A DNA stretch of 64,000 bases from Terriglobus roseus DSM 18391 (GCF_000265425.1 NC_018014.1:3596001-3660000), one strand, 5' to 3'; counted from the stretch's first letter, positions 53,205 through 62,790 are shown. The notes: generated from the letters alone by a model not told the origin. Numbers and translations are program-made.

Positions 53205-53780
53205 ATGAAGGCCGCTCTACTTGCATCAGCTCTTGTCCTGTTCTCATCCGCCTGCGTCGCGCAAGCTGCTCCTAGCTCCCCTACAAACGGCATCGTCACG
53301 ATAGCGTTCAATACTGCCGTCCTACAGACGAACGAGGCGCAGCGCGAGCTATCAAGCCTCCAGACCAAATTCGCCCCTCGGCAGGCTCACCTTGAAGCTT
53401 TGAACGGGGAAATCGAAGCGCTCCAGAAGCAAGCGGCTACAGATCCCACAAAGGTCAACTCGATCAACGCGAAAGAAAAGCAGCTCCAGCGGGAGGGTGA
53501 AGACTTTAGAACCGAGTCCCAAACGGCGTCCGAACAGACCTTCCAGGCTGTTGCGCAGAAGGTGTACGCCTTTCTTCAGGAGTTCTCTTCGCAGCACGGA
53601 TACACCGCCGTCATCGAACGCGGCTCGGATGCCTCCCCGGTCGTTTGGTACGCGGCTGCCAATCTTGACATTACGAAGACGGTCGTTGACGCGTATAACG
53701 CGAGAGCAGCTACGAGCAATACCGCCATACCGAACGCTCCATCTCCGCGTCAGGGAGCTCGTCAGCAAAATAAGCAGTGA
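53205..53780 (+). CDS. OmpH/Skp-family periplasmic protein
   Basis: A 191-residue protein with a signal peptide (ALLASALVLFSSACVAQA) and a strand GIVTIAFNTAVLQTNEAQRE. A long coiled coil follows (about 50-115), then FLQEFSSQHGYTAVIERGSD, the layout of OmpH/Skp chaperones that escort outer membrane proteins. It starts 15 bases after the anti-sigma gene, so this is likely an envelope-stress operon. Confidence 0.85.
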   Translation: MKAALLASALVLFSSACVAQAAPSSPTNGIVTIAFNTAVLQTNEAQRELSSLQTKFAPRQAHLEALNGEIEALQKQAATDPTKVNSINAKEKQLQREGEDFRTESQTASEQTFQAVAQKVYAFLQEFSSQHGYTAVIERGSDASPVVWYAAANLDITKTVVDAYNARAATSNTAIPNAPSPRQGARQQNKQ

Positions 53781-53792
53781 TCAATGGGCCGG

Positions 53793-54872
53793 TCACTGAT
53801 CCAGCGCGACTGTAAGTAACTGGTCAGCGACGCTGTTCGCGGCCTCACCCTCCACATTGCTCAAGACCACTACTGCTATACGCCTATCCGGTACATAGCT
53901 CAGGCTGGTCTTGAAGCCCGCAATGGCGCCTCCGTGGGTCACGATAGTGGTTCCGGTCTTATTGGCAGTCACATAGACACCAAGGCCATAGCCGCCTTTA
54001 CCAGGGGTCGTCATCAACTTCAGAGAGTTCTTGTTGAGCACTTGTCCGCCAAAGAGAGCGCGCTCCCATTTGAGAAGATCCTGCGTCGTCGAGTACATCG
54101 AGCCTGCTGCCCAAGGTACAGACATCGACAAAGACCTTACCGAAAGCAATCCCGACGTCCCCGGTCGATAGCCTTGAGCACGCTTCGTTAGAATCAGTCC
54201 GTCCACATCTAGCCCCGTGCTCTTCATCTCGAGCGGATCGAAGATCCTCGCCTGGAGCTGGTCGCCATAACTTTTACCGGTCACTTTCTCGATGACTGCT
54301 CCAAGGACCTCGAAACCCGAACTGCTGTAAGCCCATTTGCTGCCTGGTTCAAAGTCCAGCGGCTTGTTCTTGAAAAAATCTAGTTCCTCATCAACCGTAT
54401 GCGACGTCATTCCCCATGCCGGCATTTCCTTGAAGCCGGTGAAGTCCGGGATGCCTGATGTGTTTCCCATCAGCTCTGCCAAGGTCACTTTCTGCCACGT
54501 CTGCGGCGCGTCCGGTAGATACTTGCTGACTGGATCCTTAATATCGAGCTTTCCGTCTTGCTGCAACAGCAACACCAGCGCCGCGGTGAACTGCTTGGTC
54601 AACGACCCTATTCGCAATCTAGTGTCGGGGGCATTGGGAATATTCCACTCTAGATCAGCCGATCCATAGCCCTGATTAAGCAGCACATGATCGCCCTCTG
54701 AAACCAACACCGTCCCCATGAAGGCGTTCGAGGCTGCGTAGGATTTAACGATCTGATCCATACGCTTCTCTACAGGTGTCGCTCCCGAACCGGGCGTACT
54801 CTGCGGGAAGGCCGAACTGGCACACGCAAGAGCTGTAGCTAAACTCACAAGTGCTCGCAAACTAGGCTTCAT
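53793..54872 (-). CDS. serine hydrolase, class C beta-lactamase family
   Basis: A 359-residue exported protein. The signal peptide ends near SAFPQS. The catalytic SxxK is S90-L-T-K93 (IGSLTKQFTAALVLLLQQ), the YxN-like motif is Y182-S-S and the third box is H313-G-G (THGGAIAGF). The family includes beta-lactamases, D-amino peptidases and esterases; the change from YxN to YSS argues against a true beta-lactamase. It converges on the OmpH gene. Confidence 0.88.
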   Translation of the reverse strand: MKPSLRALVSLATALACASSAFPQSTPGSGATPVEKRMDQIVKSYAASNAFMGTVLVSEGDHVLLNQGYGSADLEWNIPNAPDTRLRIGSLTKQFTAALVLLLQQDGKLDIKDPVSKYLPDAPQTWQKVTLAELMGNTSGIPDFTGFKEMPAWGMTSHTVDEELDFFKNKPLDFEPGSKWAYSSSGFEVLGAVIEKVTGKSYGDQLQARIFDPLEMKSTGLDVDGLILTKRAQGYRPGTSGLLSVRSLSMSVPWAAGSMYSTTQDLLKWERALFGGQVLNKNSLKLMTTPGKGGYGLGVYVTANKTGTTIVTHGGAIAGFKTSLSYVPDRRIAVVVLSNVEGEAANSVADQLLTVALDQ

Positions 54873-54934
54873 CTACTACCCCTGATTGGACCATCGCGGC
54901 CCTCTGAATCAGCTTAGGTGATATCAGACTCATC

Positions 54935-55040
54935 GGTTGGTATCGAGAATCGCCCTTGTGGGATGTCGGCCGGTTTGCCGCGCCTCGACGGCGGTTTTGG
55001 GCCGGATCGCTGACGAGAATGCGACTTCCCGTTCCTAATG
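54935..55040 (+). repeat. type B element, diverged
   Basis: GGTATCGAGAATCGCCCTTG continues TGGGATGTCGGCC and ends with AATGCGACTTCCCGTTCC. It lies between divergent hydrolase genes. Confidence 0.5.
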
Positions 55041-55071
55041 CGACACGCATCGTTGTGCAGTTACGATATCC

Positions 55072-55962
55072 ATGATGATGGAGTCGATCAGAAACGACCA
55101 CGTTAGAACCTGGCTCTGTTCGCTCATGCTGTTGGGGTCTGCCGTAAGTTTGAAGGCGCAGCAGAGCGGTCCGGCAATCCCAGCAAGCTATGTGCGTGTG
55201 GACGGGATAACGTACGCCCAAGGCAAATCGGCTCCCTTGCTTGCGGACATGTACGTGCCGAAAGGTCCCGGCCTACATCCGGCGATCGTCTACATACACG
55301 GCGGCGGTTGGACCGGGGGCAGTCGGACAGGTTGGGATAAGCTGATCGCGCCTTTCGCGGAGCACGGCTATGTCGGGATGGCAATCGACTACGACCTCAG
55401 TCCGGGTGTCCGCTTCCCGATCGCCCTTGAAGAATGCAAGGAAGCCGTTCGTTGGCTTCGCGCCCATGCCATCCAGTACCATGTCGACCCGAATCGCATT
55501 GCGGTCGCTGGCGGCTCTGCCGGGGGAGAGCTGGCTGCACTTGTGGCGTTAACAAACGGCGATAACCGCTACGAAGTCGGCGCATTCAAGAACTTCAGTT
55601 CAAGTGTGAAAGCGGCCGTTCTCTACAGCGCTGACCTTGATCTGACGAAGTTCTCTGACACGGACGACGCAGTACACCCATACCTCGGAGGTTCGTGCTC
55701 GGCGCAACATGCTCTGTGCCTAGAGGCTTCTCCACAATTCCACCTCCATGGCAATCTGCCTCCCATATATATCGGCCAGGGCAACGCTGATGAGGACGTT
55801 CCGTACTCCCAATTCACCAGCTTCGTTGATGCCTATAGGAAAGCGAACGGAGCCATCACTCCCTTCACCGCGGAAGGCGGTCCACACTCGTATGCTGTAG
55901 ACCCTCGTTGGTTTCAAGCAAATGTGGATGCCGTCTTGAGTTTCCTTCAGAAAAACTTGTAG
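55072..55962 (+). CDS. secreted acetyl-esterase-like alpha/beta hydrolase
   Basis: A 296-residue protein with a signal peptide (CSLMLLGSAVSLKAQ). The oxyanion motif HGGGW is at 76-80, the nucleophile elbow GGSAGG at 147-152 (Ser149), the acid in GNADEDVPYSQF and the His in GGPHSYAVDP. This is the BD-FAE/acetyl-xylan-esterase-like type, consistent with deacetylation of plant polysaccharides. Start ATG 55072 (or 55075/55078). The next gene follows after 32 bases. Confidence 0.87.
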   Translation: MMMESIRNDHVRTWLCSLMLLGSAVSLKAQQSGPAIPASYVRVDGITYAQGKSAPLLADMYVPKGPGLHPAIVYIHGGGWTGGSRTGWDKLIAPFAEHGYVGMAIDYDLSPGVRFPIALEECKEAVRWLRAHAIQYHVDPNRIAVAGGSAGGELAALVALTNGDNRYEVGAFKNFSSSVKAAVLYSADLDLTKFSDTDDAVHPYLGGSCSAQHALCLEASPQFHLHGNLPPIYIGQGNADEDVPYSQFTSFVDAYRKANGAITPFTAEGGPHSYAVDPRWFQANVDAVLSFLQKNL

Positions 55963-55994
55963 ACGTCACTTTCCTTGCTTGAAGGATCACCAGA

Positions 55995-56813
55995 ATGGTC
56001 ATACGGATGTCCGCGAAGTGTCTGCTCCAACTGACGGTCTTGATGGGTGCAGCTATCCTACCGCTGGGCGCACTGGCTCAGGCTGCTCCAGAAGCGTTGC
56101 GACCGTCTCTTCTGTCGACATTCGAGATCGTGTCAATTCATCCTATGAGACAGGATGACTTGCGTCCGGAGCACATCGACAATCCATCCAGACGCGGGTA
56201 TCTAAGCGCAGTTAATGTCAACCTGAAGTCATTGATGGAGATCGCCTACGATATCCCTGATCTAAGGATGTTCGGTGGGCCGACTTGGCTGACATCAGAA
56301 AGGTTCTCCGTCGAAGCCAAGGCTGATCCGAGGTTAGACGAAGTGCTCTCTGCACTTCCGAACGATCAAGCGAGGCAGACGAAGCGAAAGATGATTGCGG
56401 CCTTGCTCATTGCGAGATTCAAACTGGCGGTACACGCTGACGCAAAGGTGATGCCCGTATATGCGATGGTTGTCGCAAAGGGCGGTCCAAGACTTCGCGG
56501 CAGACAGTACGACGGCGACTCGCAGCCCGCAGGCAGCGAGCTCATCAACATACGACCGGGCAACAACACGCTGCAGGTTCTCGCCTATGAACTTTCATGG
56601 CGACTTGGACGACCCGTTCTAGACCGCACGGGCTTGCAGGACAATCAGGCGGTCACGTTACGTTGGCGAGACGATGAGGGTTCATCAGATGAACTTAACG
56701 CCCCTTCGCTCCTCAATGCCATGCAAGAACAGCTTGGATTGACGCTTGAGTCCACGAAGGGCTCCGTACCAACCCTATTGATCGATCACGCAGAGAAGCC
56801 TGCCGAGAACTAG
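55995..56813 (+). CDS. TIGR03435-family secreted protein (copy 4)
   Basis: A 272-residue protein with a signal peptide (VLMGAAILPLGALAQ), FEIVSIHPMRQDDL, MFGGPTWLTSERFSVEAKA, VLDRTGLQDNQAVTLRW, QLGLTLESTKGSVPTLLIDH and the ending EKPAEN. It follows the esterase gene by 32 bases on the same strand and is probably co-transcribed with it. Confidence 0.88.
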   Translation: MVIRMSAKCLLQLTVLMGAAILPLGALAQAAPEALRPSLLSTFEIVSIHPMRQDDLRPEHIDNPSRRGYLSAVNVNLKSLMEIAYDIPDLRMFGGPTWLTSERFSVEAKADPRLDEVLSALPNDQARQTKRKMIAALLIARFKLAVHADAKVMPVYAMVVAKGGPRLRGRQYDGDSQPAGSELINIRPGNNTLQVLAYELSWRLGRPVLDRTGLQDNQAVTLRWRDDEGSSDELNAPSLLNAMQEQLGLTLESTKGSVPTLLIDHAEKPAEN

Positions 56814-56867
56814 GACGACCCTCGTGACGATGCTGATCGCGTCCATCCGTTAAATCGCACCCCTAAC

Positions 56868-56965
56868 TAGTACCGAGAAACGCCGTCAGCGGAAGTTCGC
56901 CGTGCAACCGCCATCGCAGCACGCCGTCTCGCTGAATCACTGACCGGATGTGACTTCGCGTTGTT
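56868..56965 (+). repeat. type B element, diverged
   Basis: GTACCGAGAAACGCCGTCAG, then CGGAAGTTCGCCG and, at the right, GATGTGACTTCGCGTTG, like the right end of the copy at 54935. Confidence 0.45.
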
Positions 56966-57070
56966 AGGGGTCAGCGTTAGCGATTCCGGCGCGGGAGGCC
57001 CTTCAGTCGATCAGCCGTCGTGCTCTTCTCGGCATGCGGTAGCCTTGCTGGGGAACGTTGGGAGGCTCGA

Positions 57071-58357
57071 ATGCTCAGACACGTTTGGTTGGTGGTCTTC
57101 GCTTGCAGTTTTGCGTGCGCGCAGGAGAAATCCATTGCTGGAGACTGGGTTCTTGATTTCGACTATCTCGGAAGCAAGATGTATGACCGTGCTCTGATTC
57201 AAAACGAGAATGGAAAACTCTCGGGAACTTTCCTTGGCCAGCCGTTCACGGGAACACGGACCGGAAACAGAGTCGTGTTTCATTCCACATCGGGCGGCGG
57301 CCATGGTGAAGCCACAGTTGAAGGCGAGGGTTTCCGCGGAAGCGAGATCATTCCTTCGGGAACTCAAGACCCTCATCCGCTGGTGCTGCAATTCATCGCG
57401 ACGCGCGTTCCATCACGCCCTCAGCGATCGCCTAAGACACACAACTTCACGCCTTCTCTGTTCTATCGCAGTCTTTCAGCCTTCAACCCGCCTGCGCTGC
57501 ATATTGCTCCAGGCGATTCCGTAAGGACGGAGACGGTGGACAACGCCGGCATCGATGGGAAGAACGTTCGCCGTACAGCTGGAGGCGATCCCCTCACTGG
57601 GCCTTTCTACGTCGACTCCGCAATGCCCGGCGATGTTCTCGCGGTCCACATTGTGCACCTCACACTGAATCGCGACACTGCTGGCAGTTGCGACGTGATC
57701 TCTTATTCCGCGATGAACCGTGACCTCGCGGTGATGACAAGAAACAACAGAAGCGCAGTAACGTGGCATCTGGACCGCAGTCGCATGGTTGGGTGGCCCG
57801 AGGGTCGGAGCGGTCATCTTTCGGACTTCGAAGTCCCGCTCCGTCCGATGCTCGGAGGGATCGGAACGGCATCAGATCCCGGCCCGCCAGCGACCTCTAC
57901 TCTCGATTCTGGCAGCTCAGGCGGCAACATGGACTTCAATGAGATCGGTGCTGGGGCGACGGTGTATCTGCCGGTCAATGTACCTGGGGCACTCTTGTAC
58001 CTCGGTGACGCCCATGCCCTTCAAGCCGACGGCGAACTGAACGGCACAGCTCTCGAAACCTCGATGGACGTTGAGTTCTCGGTTGATCTTCTCCCGCACA
58101 AGAGCATCAAGACACCGCGAGTCGAGACAGGGGATCACATCGCCGCGCTAGGCTTTGACGGAAGCGTCGATGGCGCTCTGAGAGCCGCCACGGACGGGAT
58201 GGCAGATTGGCTTACGAAAGACTATGACCTGACACCATCCGAGATCGGCCAGATTCTGGGGGTCGGAGCGGAGTACCGCGTCGCGGAAGTCGCAGATCGC
58301 AACGCCGGAGTTGTTCTGGAAATACGAAAGAGCCTGCTCTCGAAGTTGCACAAATAG
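57071..58357 (+). CDS. secreted acetamidase/formamidase-family protein
   Basis: A 428-residue protein with a signal peptide (LRHVWLVVFACSFACAQ) and a small N-terminal beta domain (GDWVLDFDYLGSKMYDRALI). The FmdA/AmdA fold follows: DPLTGPFYVDSAMPGDVLAV, SSGGNMDFNEIGAGATVYLP and LPVNVPGALLYLGDAHALQA DGEL. The family hydrolyses small amides, though exported acidobacterial members are uncharacterised. ATG 57071 follows GGAGG. Confidence 0.85.
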   Translation: MLRHVWLVVFACSFACAQEKSIAGDWVLDFDYLGSKMYDRALIQNENGKLSGTFLGQPFTGTRTGNRVVFHSTSGGGHGEATVEGEGFRGSEIIPSGTQDPHPLVLQFIATRVPSRPQRSPKTHNFTPSLFYRSLSAFNPPALHIAPGDSVRTETVDNAGIDGKNVRRTAGGDPLTGPFYVDSAMPGDVLAVHIVHLTLNRDTAGSCDVISYSAMNRDLAVMTRNNRSAVTWHLDRSRMVGWPEGRSGHLSDFEVPLRPMLGGIGTASDPGPPATSTLDSGSSGGNMDFNEIGAGATVYLPVNVPGALLYLGDAHALQADGELNGTALETSMDVEFSVDLLPHKSIKTPRVETGDHIAALGFDGSVDGALRAATDGMADWLTKDYDLTPSEIGQILGVGAEYRVAEVADRNAGVVLEIRKSLLSKLHK

Positions 58358-58532
58358 GCGTAGTGGACCGCCCTGTTTGTACGAGCGCCGCATGTACAAG
58401 CGAACTGCTACGACCACTGCAGCTTTTAGCTGCGAGCTTCAGCCCAACCGTCGAGCTCTAATTCGCGAGGACTTAACGCGCTCAGGCCACTCCGAAACTT
58501 TCAGGAGGGTTAACGCGCAGATAAAGCCTTCG

Positions 58533-59480
58533 CTAGTTCTCAGAGGGATATTCAACATGGTCCACAACGAAGAGTGTGGCGGTTCCTGTCTCTTTCTTTA
58601 GCCTTAAACCAAGCTGATCATTCAGCGCTGAGACGAAGCTGGGGCCTGGGACTTCCTCTGAGCCGGCTATGGGCCTCACTTCTTCGAGGTACTCCGGTGT
58701 GAATTCTAGGACAAAGTCATACGTACCGGAGAGGCCTGTTTTATCGAGGATAGGCCGGTCCAGGTCAGCGGCGCCGGTGAGCCAATCGGCAATGGCGGGC
58801 ATAGTCATGTTGCGGCCACCCGTCAGCGAAAGGTAACGAGAACGTTGGGTCTGGCCGCCATCGCCGCACCTTCCGGGCCACCTGCTCACAAGATCACGCA
58901 CCGGTGTCGCCGCAGGCGGCATGAATGGGGGACGTGCGCAGGGTTCCTGGAGGCTGACGTGCTGCTGCAGTTGAGTGATCGATTTCTTGTGGTGTTCTGA
59001 AACGTATAGGCCGTACACGTTCGTTTGGGCTTGCTCTCGATGAGCCTTTAGTTGGAAGCGGTCCTCCAAGACAAGACGCACCATCCCGCGGAGATCATCT
59101 TTTGAGGCTTCGAGCTTATCGGATTGGGCGAGAATGTCGAACCGATTATCTTTTGCCCATGAGGGTAGCTTTTCCATAAGCCCACCGTATGATTCGGTGA
59201 CCTTCATCTTGTAAGCAAAGATGATGTACGCAACGAGCGGCTGATTTATCGCGGTGAATTTCCCGCGCGTCGGCGCGAAGGTGTCGCTGCGGTCCAACGG
59301 GACATTCGCGGAGGGTTTGTCACCTGACTTGTTCTCCTTCACGGAGACCACATCGAATCTTATTGGCTGCGCCACAGGCGATGGCGGTCTCTGTGCGAAG
59401 ACCCACGCCTGCGGTGGCAAGACGAAGAACAGAAGAACTGAAGCGTGCAGGTACGCGTAGTATCTTGCCCGCCGATTCAT
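58533..59480 (-). CDS. TIGR03435-family secreted protein (copy 5)
   Basis: About 315 residues with a signal peptide (ASVLLFFVLPPQAWVFAQ), FDVVSVKENKSGDKP, LPSWAKDNRFDILAQSDKLE, ILDKTGLSGTYDFVLEFTPE, QLGLRLKKETGTATLFVVDH and VEYPSEN. ATG 59480 and ATG 59498 are both possible. It converges on the acetamidase gene. Confidence 0.88.
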   Translation of the reverse strand: MNRRARYYAYLHASVLLFFVLPPQAWVFAQRPPSPVAQPIRFDVVSVKENKSGDKPSANVPLDRSDTFAPTRGKFTAINQPLVAYIIFAYKMKVTESYGGLMEKLPSWAKDNRFDILAQSDKLEASKDDLRGMVRLVLEDRFQLKAHREQAQTNVYGLYVSEHHKKSITQLQQHVSLQEPCARPPFMPPAATPVRDLVSRWPGRCGDGGQTQRSRYLSLTGGRNMTMPAIADWLTGAADLDRPILDKTGLSGTYDFVLEFTPEYLEEVRPIAGSEEVPGPSFVSALNDQLGLRLKKETGTATLFVVDHVEYPSEN

Positions 59481-59748
59481 CACCACAGAAGCTGTCATGT
59501 CAGATCCCGGCCGAAACCAGATCGAATGCTAGCACTTCGCACCCTGCGATCTTACAAAATGGGGCGTCATGTTCACGCATCCGGAGCCTGCCTCCGTATC
59601 GGGCGGCTGGGGCCTTGGAAGGCGGGTTGCCATGTCGTCATTTGGAATCTGGGCCCAATTTCACGCTACGGAAAAGGCTCCTGAACGCGGCACTGTAAGA
59701 ATCCGATGCTCAATGAGTGAATCGGTTTGGTATTTTCCAGAACCTGGG

Positions 59749-60789
59749 CTAAGCGGCCAAATAGCGTTTCCAGAGCATTTCGCCCCAGAATACCGAACCG
59801 ACGTAGAGGGTGAAGGCAACGGCTAAGACCCAGACTCCCATTCTTGCTGCTCCAATTCCACCCACGCCACCCAACAGAATCTGTGCTGCACCGAAACGTG
59901 GGTCTCCTCCGACAAAACGCCATCTACGCTGGTTCGCCCGCTGTCTCAGAGACGGGAAGCGTCCGACCGCGATCACGACGAAGCCAAATGTAAGACCTGT
60001 GCGTAGATTCAGGAACGAAGTCATAACGGCGAGCGGGATCAGGAAAGTCATGTCCTGTGTGACGAGCAGCTTCCAACCTGCGATCGGCAGGAGACGATAG
60101 CGCAGCAACGCTCTCCCTTCGTCGAGGCGCAGCGTGCGTTGCGTAGTCGTGCTCATGGCAAGACCCACGAACAACGACAGCATCGGAAATGCTTCAGGCT
60201 CTGGTGCGCGTCCGAAAAGTCGATAGAGGGTTCCGCTAATAGCTATAAGCAAAGCGGTCCAAAAGTCGAGGGTTCCACGCAGCTCGCACCAAGACTCCTG
60301 CATGATTCCGCCGAGCTTCAGAGGCGTTTTGATTAGGCGGAAACCAGCCGGCATGCTCAGTGCGAACGGCAGACGGTCAACGGCGTATACCGCCGCATGG
60401 ACGATGAGTGCCAGTAAAACGAAGAATGCGCCGGCAGCTAGGCCCATCCAGAGTAGGTAGCCAACAAACAACAGGATGAAGAGTGGATTCAGAACAAAGC
60501 TTGTCAAGCTGAGTAGGAGTCTCTGTGTCCCTGTGAGCGGCCAGGTACCGACCCGCTCCGGTGGCAAGCGATGCTGGGTATCAACGGAAAAAGTAAAGAG
60601 GAGAGGCACAAGGAGAACAAGTTGAAAGAAGGACGTGCTCCAGAAACGTGATTTAGATCCTCCCCCCTGCGCGGAAAGAATGAAGAAGATGCAGAACAGG
60701 AAGTTGTTGAATCGCACGGAGGAAGAGCTGCTCAGCTCCTTGACCATCAGTTCCTTGAGCAAGGACAACAGGGCTAGGAGCTGAGCCAA
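59749..60789 (-). CDS. ABC transporter permease-like membrane protein
   Basis: A 346-residue protein with about eight to ten hydrophobic segments (FFQLVLLVPLLFTFSV, FILLFVGYLLWMGLAAGAFF, VLLALIVHAAVYAV, MGVWVLAVAFTLYVG). It overlaps the ATPase gene by 16 bases on the same strand, so it is the membrane partner of that ATPase. No substrate-binding protein is present, which suggests export. Confidence 0.75.
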   Translation of the reverse strand: MAQLLALLSLLKELMVKELSSSSSVRFNNFLFCIFFILSAQGGGSKSRFWSTSFFQLVLLVPLLFTFSVDTQHRLPPERVGTWPLTGTQRLLLSLTSFVLNPLFILLFVGYLLWMGLAAGAFFVLLALIVHAAVYAVDRLPFALSMPAGFRLIKTPLKLGGIMQESWCELRGTLDFWTALLIAISGTLYRLFGRAPEPEAFPMLSLFVGLAMSTTTQRTLRLDEGRALLRYRLLPIAGWKLLVTQDMTFLIPLAVMTSFLNLRTGLTFGFVVIAVGRFPSLRQRANQRRWRFVGGDPRFGAAQILLGGVGGIGAARMGVWVLAVAFTLYVGSVFWGEMLWKRYLAA

Positions 60790-61544
60790 TCCGGCACCTC
60801 CGACTGTGGCTTACCGATGATGCCGAAGTACACCTCCTCAACTGCTGCTTCTGTTGCTGACGGATCGAAATCCGCTTCAATCTGACCTTTGTGAAGAATG
60901 ACGACACGGGTGGCTATCTTTTGCACTACGGACAGAATGTGGGAGGTGAGCAAGATCGTAACGCCATCTCGGGAGAGTTGACAGAGCAGCATCTGGATGA
61001 CTGCGGACGATGCGGGATCGATACCCTCAAACGGCTCGTCCAGAAGCAGAACCCTCGGCTTGTGCAGGAGGGCCATGGCTAGGGCGGTCTTCTTCCTCAT
61101 GCCGAACGAACCATTGCGTGCCACGGTGTGGCGTCCGTGGGTTAGATCGAGCAATGCCAACAGGTTCGCGGCTCGCGCCGCCGTTTCGCTTTTGGTGAGT
61201 CCATAGATGGGTCCGATTGCCATCAGGTTTTCGATGATGGTCAAGGATTCGAACAGCCCGAGCCCCTCGGGGACTACACCTAAGTTCCGCAGGATTTCAA
61301 CTCTATGGTCACGTAAAGCCAGTCCAGCGAGGAACACGGAACCACTGTCTGGCTCCTCCAAACCTGAGACTAAGCGTAGCAGCGTGGACTTGCCGGCACC
61401 GTTGGCCCCCAACAAGGCACAGATTCCCGGTTCTACAACGAGGTCTATGCGTTTGAGAACGGGTTTAGAGGCATAGCCTTTCGTGGCAGCCCTGCATTCG
61501 ATCACCCTGTTTCCCCCTCTAATCAGTAAACACTCGCCAGGCAA
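60774..61544 (-). CDS. ABC transporter ATP-binding protein
   Basis: A 256-residue ATPase with Walker A GANGAGKST (46-54), a signature-like GSFGMRKKTALAMAL (145-159, where the usual LSGGQ is altered to GSFGM), Walker B VLLLDEP (165-171) and the switch His in LLTSHI. It is most like the drug/antibiotic export and gliding-type ATPases. A GTG about 13 codons in (VIECRAATKGY) is an alternative start. It works with the overlapping permease gene. Confidence 0.9.
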   Translation of the reverse strand: MPGECLLIRGGNRVIECRAATKGYASKPVLKRIDLVVEPGICALLGANGAGKSTLLRLVSGLEEPDSGSVFLAGLALRDHRVEILRNLGVVPEGLGLFESLTIIENLMAIGPIYGLTKSETAARAANLLALLDLTHGRHTVARNGSFGMRKKTALAMALLHKPRVLLLDEPFEGIDPASSAVIQMLLCQLSRDGVTILLTSHILSVVQKIATRVVILHKGQIEADFDPSATEAAVEEVYFGIIGKPQSEVPDWLSS

Positions 61545-61654
61545 CAGCTTTCTCTGAGTATCCCGCGACCGATCAAAATCCGATGTCCGGGAGGATCACC
61601 GTCAACCGAAACAGAAGCTCGAGTTACGCTAACAGGCCAATGTACTCATCGCGT

Positions 61655-61700
61655 CTGCAGTAGTCCTGCTAAACGCCGTTGTAGGAAGTTGGCCTGCTAC
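61655..61700 (+). repeat. type B element
   Basis: AGTCCTGCTAAACGCCGTTG continues TAGGAAGTTGGCCTGC. The same core as at 19815 and 42943. Confidence 0.7.
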
Positions 61701-61750
61701 CACTCGCCTTTCGTCCAACACGTTTGTTCCATCCGAAGCTCGTGACGTGC

Positions 61751-62557
61751 TCAGTTGGGTGATGGTCTCTCAACGTGGTCAATGATGAAGTACGGAACGG
61801 GACCAGTACCCGCTACAAGGCGTAGCCCGAGTTGTTCCTGCAGGGCTGCGAAAAGCGAGGGCCGGTTACGCAGTTCAGGTGGTAGCGCCTCGGGATCAAC
61901 GGCCTCCGTCGAATCGGGCAAAAAGGAAAGTTTGAAGTCATACGTACCCGTTAAACCCGTCTCGTCGATGACAGGCCGCTCCTTGTCCTGGATCTGCTGT
62001 CCAAGGAACCAACAGAAGTAGGCCATGGATACACCTTGTCCCCGGAACTGACCGACGCCGACCGGCACGACTGGGATGTTCATGCCGGGGCCGGCCGGAT
62101 TGTCGTGCATCTTGCTTGCGGCGCCATCCACCTGAAGGTTAAAGACCTTCCCTTCATGCGACACCTTATGCATCTGCAGACCGAATCGATCCATTAGCAG
62201 ACTGCGGAACATGGCTTGGAGATCCTCCTTGCTGTGGACTCCATCGGCGTGAGCATCTATGTCAAAGTATTCTTCGTCGAGCCACTTGGGGCCCCCCTGA
62301 ACCTGTCGAACGGGCACCTTGTACATGAGAGCAATCATCAACCGCACGGGAAAGTTGCGGGCCATGTAGCCGTTGCCACCCGGCAGAGGCTTGATCATGC
62401 GGTCTACGGAATCTCCTTCTGCGTGAGAAGGCTTGATGGTACTCACTTCGAAGGCCACGTTGCCCTGCGTACCTTGGACTTGGCAATGAGCACACATCGG
62501 CATGAGGCCCACTAGTCCGAGGAGCATGGAGCGAGAAAGTCTATAGATGTCGATCAC
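61751..62557 (-). CDS. TIGR03435-family secreted protein (copy 6)
   Basis: 268 residues from GTG 62557, which has AAGGAG six bases upstream; the longer frame to 62671 lacks such a site. Landmarks: a signal segment (SMLLGLVGLMPMCAHC), FEVSTIKPSHAEGDS, VQGGPKWLDEEYFDIDAHAD, VIDETGLTGTYDFKLSFLP, QLGLRLVAGTGPVPYFIIDH and VERPSPN. It is divergent from the BlaI/M56 pair, which could regulate it. Confidence 0.9.
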   Translation of the reverse strand: MIDIYRLSRSMLLGLVGLMPMCAHCQVQGTQGNVAFEVSTIKPSHAEGDSVDRMIKPLPGGNGYMARNFPVRLMIALMYKVPVRQVQGGPKWLDEEYFDIDAHADGVHSKEDLQAMFRSLLMDRFGLQMHKVSHEGKVFNLQVDGAASKMHDNPAGPGMNIPVVPVGVGQFRGQGVSMAYFCWFLGQQIQDKERPVIDETGLTGTYDFKLSFLPDSTEAVDPEALPPELRNRPSLFAALQEQLGLRLVAGTGPVPYFIIDHVERPSPN

Positions 62558-62655
62558 GTTCAACTCCTTATAGGTGTGCCGGAGCTTCTCAGCCTCGAAG
62601 CAGGCCAAGTTTTCTCTTCTAAGCACAGACGTCTTGCTAGCGATTAGCAACAGTA

Positions 62656-62684
62656 ATTGAACGCATAGCACATGTCCGTGTCAA
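62656..62684 (-). promoter_or_regulatory. possible promoter of the copy 6 TIGR03435 gene
   Basis: On the minus strand a TTGACA is followed after 17 bases by TTCAAT, about 100 bases upstream of GTG 62557. Weak -10 match. Confidence 0.3.
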
Positions 62685-62790
62685 CTAAAGCTTTAGGAGT
62701 CCACTTGGCTAAGGATTAATTAGCAGGCGCCAAAGACCTTAGATCAGGCCCATCTTTGCGTTCCTCTCCCCTATGATGCTATCGTGCAAC

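Noticed and set aside
53793..54872. True class C beta-lactamase (resistance gene)
   Set aside because: SxxK and HGG boxes are present but the YxN box reads YSS and the general layout is that of broad serine hydrolases, so a resistance role is not supported.
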